NCBI GenBank assembly: GCA_024516035.1
Contig: CM044956.1
Coordinates: forward strand, 5,940,111-6,004,110
DNA: 64,000 bases
Direction: 5' to 3'
Source: Bactericera cockerelli
Taxonomy: Eukaryota; Arthropoda; Insecta; Hemiptera; Triozidae
The notes beneath the pieces are model-generated. The model was given only the letters and a program-made list of their open reading frames with translations. It did not search any database and was not told the DNA's origin. Shown here piece after piece: positions 61,109 through 64,000 of the stretch (its first letter is position 1; every line of letters starts with the position of its first letter). The position numbers and the translations under genes were made by a program.

Positions 61109-61206
61109 GTAAGTGCCCAGTTTAAACTCTTAACGTTCTATGGTTAAATTAAAAAAAAAAAAATGTTGATGATCATTTTTATCTATTAGATAAAAAGATA
61201 AAAGTC

Positions 61207-61348
61207 ATCATATTTGTGTAAATCACTTTCGTGATATCACAACCACTTAAACTCGCTTTACTAAATCTGCGCTGGTACCAGGACTTGAACCGCCGACCTC
61301 CAGGTTACAAGTCCGCCGCCTTATCGATCGTGCTACTGAGGTTGGTGT
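61207..61348 (-). mobile_element. tRNA-derived SINE, type C, complete
   Basis: tcatatttgtgtaaatcact ... ccgacctccaggttacaagt ccgccgccttatcgatc on plus. Confidence 0.85.
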
Positions 61349-61364
61349 GTGAAGGTCATAGATT

Positions 61365-61521
61365 AATCGAAATAATTTGAAGATGGAAAACACTTGGTTT
61401 TTTTTGTTTTACTTGATTATTTCTTTTCAGATGGCCATTTCGCCGTCACGACATCGTCAGTGAACTAAAGACTCTTTAGTCAAAAAAGCCAAGTGTTTTC
61501 GATCTTCAAATTATTTCGATT
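61365..61521. repeat. 157-bp hairpin element with 33-bp arms
   Basis: AATCGAAATAATTTGAAGAT... (61365-61397) is repeated inverted at 61489-61521 with one mismatch. tcatagattaa occurs just left (61357) and again at 61588. Confidence 0.8.
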
Positions 61522-61649
61522 GTTTTTGTTTTACTAAAAGTTGTGTATAATTATAAGTTTTTCCTGAGAACTTATATATTTCATTGTCATAGATTAAGCT
61601 CGAATTCTTTTCTAGACACCCTATGGTTTAATGAAATAAAACTCTTAAG
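61522..61649. other. No feature seen
   Basis: AT-rich. Confidence 0.3.
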
Positions 61650-61692
61650 ATGAAATCTTCGATCTTTCCCTTTCCTACATTTCTGATACTTG
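61650..61692 (+). CDS. Candidate signal-peptide start exon
   Basis: ATG at 61650 opens MKSSIFPFPTFLIL and ends in phase 1 at GTAAGT (61693). Short, hydrophobic and the same exit phase as 38791-38921. It may be a start exon of a secreted protein or chance. Confidence 0.3.
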
Positions 61693-62002
61693 GTAAGTTT
61701 TTTTTAGCTTTTTATTTAACCCATTTCCACCCAATTTCTATTCCGAGGAGTCAATTACTACTACAAAAAAACAACACAAAGACAATGATTACTATCTTGG
61801 GGTCACATTTTTATTTTTATTTATTTTAAATAAGTACTTTTTTTCTTTATTGATTCAAAATACAATTTGAGGTAACAATATAATACATACATAAATATAT
61901 ACAAATGAAATGAAAAATATGAAAGTTATTATAGCCCTTTCAGCATAATGCTGGTGTTGGGCTATTTGAATACAATATTATTCAAATTTGTCCTATTAAA
62001 TA
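61693..62002. other. No gene seen
   Basis: AT-rich. Confidence 0.35.
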
Positions 62003-62215
62003 TTTTTTTTTTCTTTTTGGGTTGAACGTCACTTTCAATTTCATGGTCATATCACGACGGGGGTGTTACCCTCCATTCGCAGGAAACTCACAAATCTGCT
62101 ACCCACATCAGCCACGTTTGGTTTGCAATGCCAAAATCACGAAGTCTTCGTGGAATGCCTTAGCTTCGGTGATCCTACGAGAACCGTTGCATTCAACGCA
62201 AACACCGCATTATTG
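62003..62215 (-). mobile_element. 5S-derived SINE with internal deletion
   Basis: T run, gggttgaacgtcactttcaa, ggggtgttaccctccattcg ... ttagcttcggtgatcctacg agaaccg on plus. The region around the C box is deleted. Confidence 0.75.
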
Positions 62216-62259
62216 AACAAGCATATTTCATTCACATAATAATACGTCATAATAAAATA

Positions 62260-62408
62260 TACCGACCTCAGTAGCTTGATCGATAAGACCTCGGACTTGT
62301 AACCTGGCGGTCGGTGGTTCAAGTCCCGGTTTCAGCGTAGATTTAGTAAAACGAGTTTGAGTATAGTTGTGATATCACGAAAGTGATTAACACAAATATG
62401 ATAACTCA
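62260..62408 (+). mobile_element. tRNA-derived SINE, type C, complete
   Basis: accgacctcagtagcttgat cgataagacctcggacttgt ... gtgattaacacaaatatgat. Followed at 62420-62482 by a type A tail scrap (gctggaataatgggactcat). Confidence 0.85.
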
Positions 62409-62482
62409 TAATACAATGTCTACCTTGTGCTGGAATAATGGGACTCATTAGTCTTCATATCAGTGCAGTATAAAGAAGGCAA

Positions 62483-62740
62483 AATCATTATAACATTGTC
62501 TCAACAATTCTTTTTAAAACTAGACTTCACGGGTTAAATTCCTTGAATATTATTATTTTTTCGAATATAAAAAAAGTTAAAATTAATATAATTAGAAAAA
62601 GAAACTTTTCGTTCTTATAATAATAATTTTTAATACACTATAATATTGGAGGGAAAAAGTTTTTATCCAACAACCTCGGCCGAGCTGTGAACGCCCTGTT
62701 CAAAGTAAGCGACAGCCCAGCAGAGTGAGAGGTAACGGTA
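62483..62740. other. No gene seen
   Basis: AT-rich. Confidence 0.35.
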
Positions 62741-62787
62741 ATTTTTTTTTTTTTTAAGTGGGGTTTAACGTCGCTTTCAACTGCCTT
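62741..62787 (-). mobile_element. SINE 3' end scrap
   Basis: T run followed by gtttaacgtcgctttcaact gcc. Confidence 0.55.
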
Positions 62788-63132
62788 CAACGGTAATTTT
62801 AGTTCCCAATGTTTCATGTACTTTTACGCAGCGAAATAACAATTTAAATATTAATTTTTTTTTTTTAAAAAAAAAAGTGCAATTTTTATTGCAGAAATAA
62901 ACTCTACGCCAAAAAAGGAATTGATTTGACCTTTTATGACTTCCTAGTTTCAAGACCCCCAAATTATCGTGAAAGGCACTCAAAGATTCTTATACGGATT
63001 CTGTGAGACCCTTCAATTTAAACTTTCAACTTGGCCTAGATAGTTGAGTGAAGTGTCTAAACAGATCAATTTCACCTGAGGATATTCTCATGGAAAATCG
63101 CAAATAACAAGTAAAAACAGTAAGTAAAAACA
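62788..63132. other. No gene seen
   Basis: A/T homopolymers at 62855-62876; otherwise low-copy. Confidence 0.35.
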
Positions 63133-63232
63133 CTAATGAGGGTTAGGTGGTAGAAACTGTTTTGAACATTAACCTCGTCTGGTGGTTAACTTCCACTAAA
63201 GAGTGTTATTATTATTATTATTATTATTAAGT
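63133..63232 (+). mobile_element. Type B SINE tail
   Basis: gagggttaggtggtagaaac ... cactaaagagtgttatt(att)n. Head missing. Confidence 0.7.
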
Positions 63233-63750
63233 TAAACTTAAAGAGACATCATGTTTATTTAGCATAACAACTTGCAAGGACAGAGAATAATAACATGAGA
63301 GGAACAAATTTAGATAGGAGTGCATTACATTAAAATGTTGACACACTAAAATTACAACAACAAAAAAAGATAGGAGTGCAGAGACATAAAAAGAGAAGGT
63401 AAAAATGTTCTGAATAGCATATTATCATTTAGCTTTTTGTACCTACAAAATCTTTTGAGTAGGGCGTTCTTCCTTTTGCAAACACGAAGTGCTGTTCTTG
63501 GGGGATTAATGTAGTACGCATAACTGCGAAACTTTTTCAATGGACAGGAGGAAGTTAGTCGTCTAATAATTGCAAAAAATTCTTTATCGTTTCCTCAATT
63601 AGGAAAAATGCAGAAATTAAATGCAATTTTGTTCTCTTTTTCGTAAGTACCTCACTTAGAGTTAAGAAAAAAAGTTTTACTAATAATCTCTCGGTTTCCT
63701 AAAGTTGTTACCGCTTACGTTACTTACAACTTACAATCCTTAATTAATAC
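63233..63750. other. No gene seen
   Basis: AT-rich. A 62-codon antisense frame (63352-63540) is Arg/Lys-rich and unassigned. Confidence 0.3.
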
Positions 63751-63775
63751 AAACAATAATAATAATATCGCCTTC
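63751..63775 (-). mobile_element. Type A SINE tail scrap
   Basis: (aat)n aatatcgcctt abuts the LINE fragment that follows. Confidence 0.5.
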
Positions 63776-63777
63776 AG

Positions 63778-64000
63778 GAAATTGAGGAGAAAGAAAGAAA
63801 AATCGTCAGAAGAATTTTAGGACCAAAACTAGAAAACGGAGTATGGAAATTAAAAAGTAATAAGGAATTTTATTCGAAAATAGAAAAAATAGGAGAGACC
63901 TTCAAGAAAAGAAGAGTCCAATTCTATGGTCATCTGAAAAGAATGGACAAAAACAGGTTAACAAAGCAACTATTTACGTGTTGCGTTATTCTTCATCGTC
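63778..64000 (+). pseudogene. LINE reverse-transcriptase C-terminal fragment, cut by window edge
   Basis: An open frame of 74 codons runs off the end. ERKIVRRILGPKLENGVWKL, SNKEFYSKI and KKRRVQFYGHLKRMD match the pattern at the C-terminus of many insect LINE reverse transcriptases (RILGP ... NxELY ... KxRRLxWxGHxxRM). It belongs to a different LINE from the one at 48950. The 5' side is truncated at a SINE tail. Confidence 0.65.

Overview
This is eukaryotic nuclear DNA from a large, repeat-saturated genome, very probably an arthropod and most likely an insect. It is AT-rich and contains introns, splice-like signals, polymerase-III SINEs, LINE, LTR and DNA-transposon remains, many microsatellites and an exact 100-N scaffold gap (26888-26987). 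No bacterial gene organisation is present. The species cannot be named from the sequence. No complete host gene is visible. What may belong to host genes is limited to a few short candidate exons on the + strand (25568-25600, 30346-30489, 38791-38921, 61061-61108, 61650-61692).

Layout. 0-5 kb: SINEs and a 2.5 kb Ty3/gypsy-type LTR element whose single 660-codon frame joins Gag and protease to the C-terminal tail of integrase. It sits inside a tRNA-derived SINE with a 5-bp target duplication. 5-13 kb: SINEs, MITE-like elements and small inverted repeats. 13.4-17.3 kb: a pogo/Tigger-like MITE swollen into a minisatellite, then a 3.3 kb element with ~1 kb inverted arms that carries a broken Cys-rich gene and a second inverted copy of that gene's start. 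17-24.5 kb: SINE-dense, with GA/CT tracts, a T44 run and a perfect 19-bp-stem hairpin. 24.5-31.5 kb: candidate exons, a tandem array broken by the assembly gap, long CT microsatellites, and a 0.5 kb palindrome. 31.7-45.4 kb: four unrelated satellite or minisatellite arrays (about 55, 30, 25 and 93 bp units) among SINEs. 45.6-52.5 kb: a complete 5S-rRNA-derived SINE with a 9-bp target duplication, then a 4.56 kb Transib-like element (terminal heptamer CACAGTG, target duplication CGACG) containing a nearly full-length non-LTR retrotransposon. 52.5-64 kb: more SINEs, C-rich and G-rich tandem arrays, a 157-bp hairpin element and, at the right edge, the C-terminal piece of another LINE.

How the parts relate. 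The window is best read as a stack of insertions: SINE <- LTR element; hairpin-ended repeat <- Transib-like element <- LINE; hairpin-ended repeat <- 5S SINE; SINE <- LINE tail; long inverted-repeat element <- SINE. At least seven tRNA-headed SINE types and one 5S-headed type coexist. One tRNA-headed type (9373-9645) and the 5S-headed type share the same central domain in the same orientation, which is the signature of a SINE superfamily. All similarity statements come from reading the sequence by eye; no database search was possible.
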